From Streptomyces showdoensis (GTDB lineage: Bacteria > Actinomycetota > Actinomycetes > Streptomycetales > Streptomycetaceae), in the NCBI RefSeq assembly GCF_039535475.1, contig NZ_BAAAXG010000026.1, positions 1,798,001-1,862,000 on the forward strand: DNA of 64,000 nt. The letters run 5' to 3'. Within the stretch, counting starts at the first letter, position 1. Every line of letters begins with the position of its first letter. Under the pieces are notes generated by a model that saw only the letters and a program-made list of their open reading frames with translations, ran no database searches and was not told the origin of the DNA. This document shows, piece after piece, positions 63,674 through 64,000 of this stretch. Made by a program: the position numbers and the translations under genes.

Positions 63674-64000
63674 TCAGGCCCGGCCCATCGCGCGGGTCAG
63701 CGCGATCTCGATGACGACCCGGTCCGGGTTCGGGGCCGGGACCCGGCCGTAGCGCTCCGCGTAGCGGTCCACCGCGTCCGCGACCACGTCCGCCTCGGTG
63801 CGGATCACGGCGACGCCCTCCAGGGTGGCCCAGCGCCCCTTGTCGACCTGGCAGACCGCCACCTTCGCGCCCTCCGGGCCCGCCGCCAGGACGTTCGCGA
63901 CCTTGCGGCTGTGCTTGTTGGTGATCACCCGCGCCAGCCCGTTCTCCGGGTCGTACGTGACGCCCACCGCCACCACGTGCGGGGTGCCGTTCGGCCGGGG
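63674..64000 (-). CDS. PPOX-class/F420-type flavin-fold protein, 5' end outside the window
   Basis: The visible part reads from the right edge: PNGTPHVVAVGVTYDPENGL, ARVITNKHSRKVANVLAAG, and VCQVDKGRWATLEGVAVIRT, ending LTRAMGRA. This is the split beta-barrel of pyridoxamine-phosphate-oxidase-like, F420-dependent proteins. The first 30 or so residues are missing because the window ends. The substrate is unknown. Confidence 0.8.
   Translation of the reverse strand, partial: PRPNGTPHVVAVGVTYDPENGLARVITNKHSRKVANVLAAGPEGAKVAVCQVDKGRWATLEGVAVIRTEADVVADAVDRYAERYGRVPAPNPDRVVIEIALTRAMGRA

Overview
The window is high-GC (about 72%) actinobacterial chromosome, and almost everything in it points to a Streptomyces. 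The signs are strong G/C third-position bias, GTG starts, many 4-nt ATGA/GTGA overlaps, families largely restricted to streptomycetes (DUF5994, DUF6243, DUF6585, SCO5918-like, MAB_1171c-like, the DDDDYPAYTMGRAAEM MerR family), an actinobacterial bL37 peptide, and a dnaK-grpE-dnaJ-hspR operon with HspR boxes.

1-18.9 kb: cobalamin (B12) locus. It holds the end of a probable cobL, then cobM, cbiD, cobK, fused cobI-cobJ, cobH, cobG and cobN, with a cobalamin riboswitch before cobN. A second riboswitch precedes the cobalt transporter genes cbtB-cbtA, beside a phosphatase-like protein that has lost its catalytic histidines. CobG and CobN are aerobic-route enzymes; CbiD is the alternative C1-methyltransferase. 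Inserted among them are a 24-codon bL37 gene, a serine hydrolase, a frameshifted lipoprotein, an ABC-F protein with operator-like palindromes, a nucleoside hydrolase and a YtrA-type GntR regulator pair.

18.9-34 kb: mostly housekeeping and regulatory genes, including a hydroxyacid dehydrogenase, a large membrane protein, a family 2 glycosyltransferase and a 6C-like small RNA. These lead into a four-gene cassette (XRE regulator, ImmA/IrrE metallopeptidase, MAB_1171c-type membrane protein, PAP2-like protein), a two-component system, and GNAT, DUF6243, DUF6585 and M23 genes.

34-51 kb: an accessory, duplicated region. A cold-shock group (MerR, SCO5918-like, CBS-like, DEAD-box helicase, CspA) is followed by repeated small regulatory modules (DUF5994, PP2C, STAS, HATPase, MerR). 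An intact tRNA-Gly(CCC) lies at 50.9 kb. Two truncated 3' ends of the same tRNA, each with its terminator hairpin, lie at 43.4 and 39.98 kb. This fits two rounds of insertion at the tRNA 3' end. Gene remnants are common here, and I saw no integrase.

51-64 kb: core genes again (dcd, a phosphoribosyltransferase, Yip1 protein, secreted anchored protein, Fe-S oxidoreductase, sugar transferase, heat-shock operon). The window ends with a small system that may be undescribed: a LuxR-type regulator divergent from a two-gene operon encoding an exported peptide with three DPVWD repeats and a Rieske-like protein without iron ligands.

Three ORFs (lipoprotein 12.4 kb, membrane protein 21.4 kb, dnaJ 61.1 kb) are each broken at a G or C homopolymer that looks one base too long. 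Assembly error should be excluded before these are read as biology.
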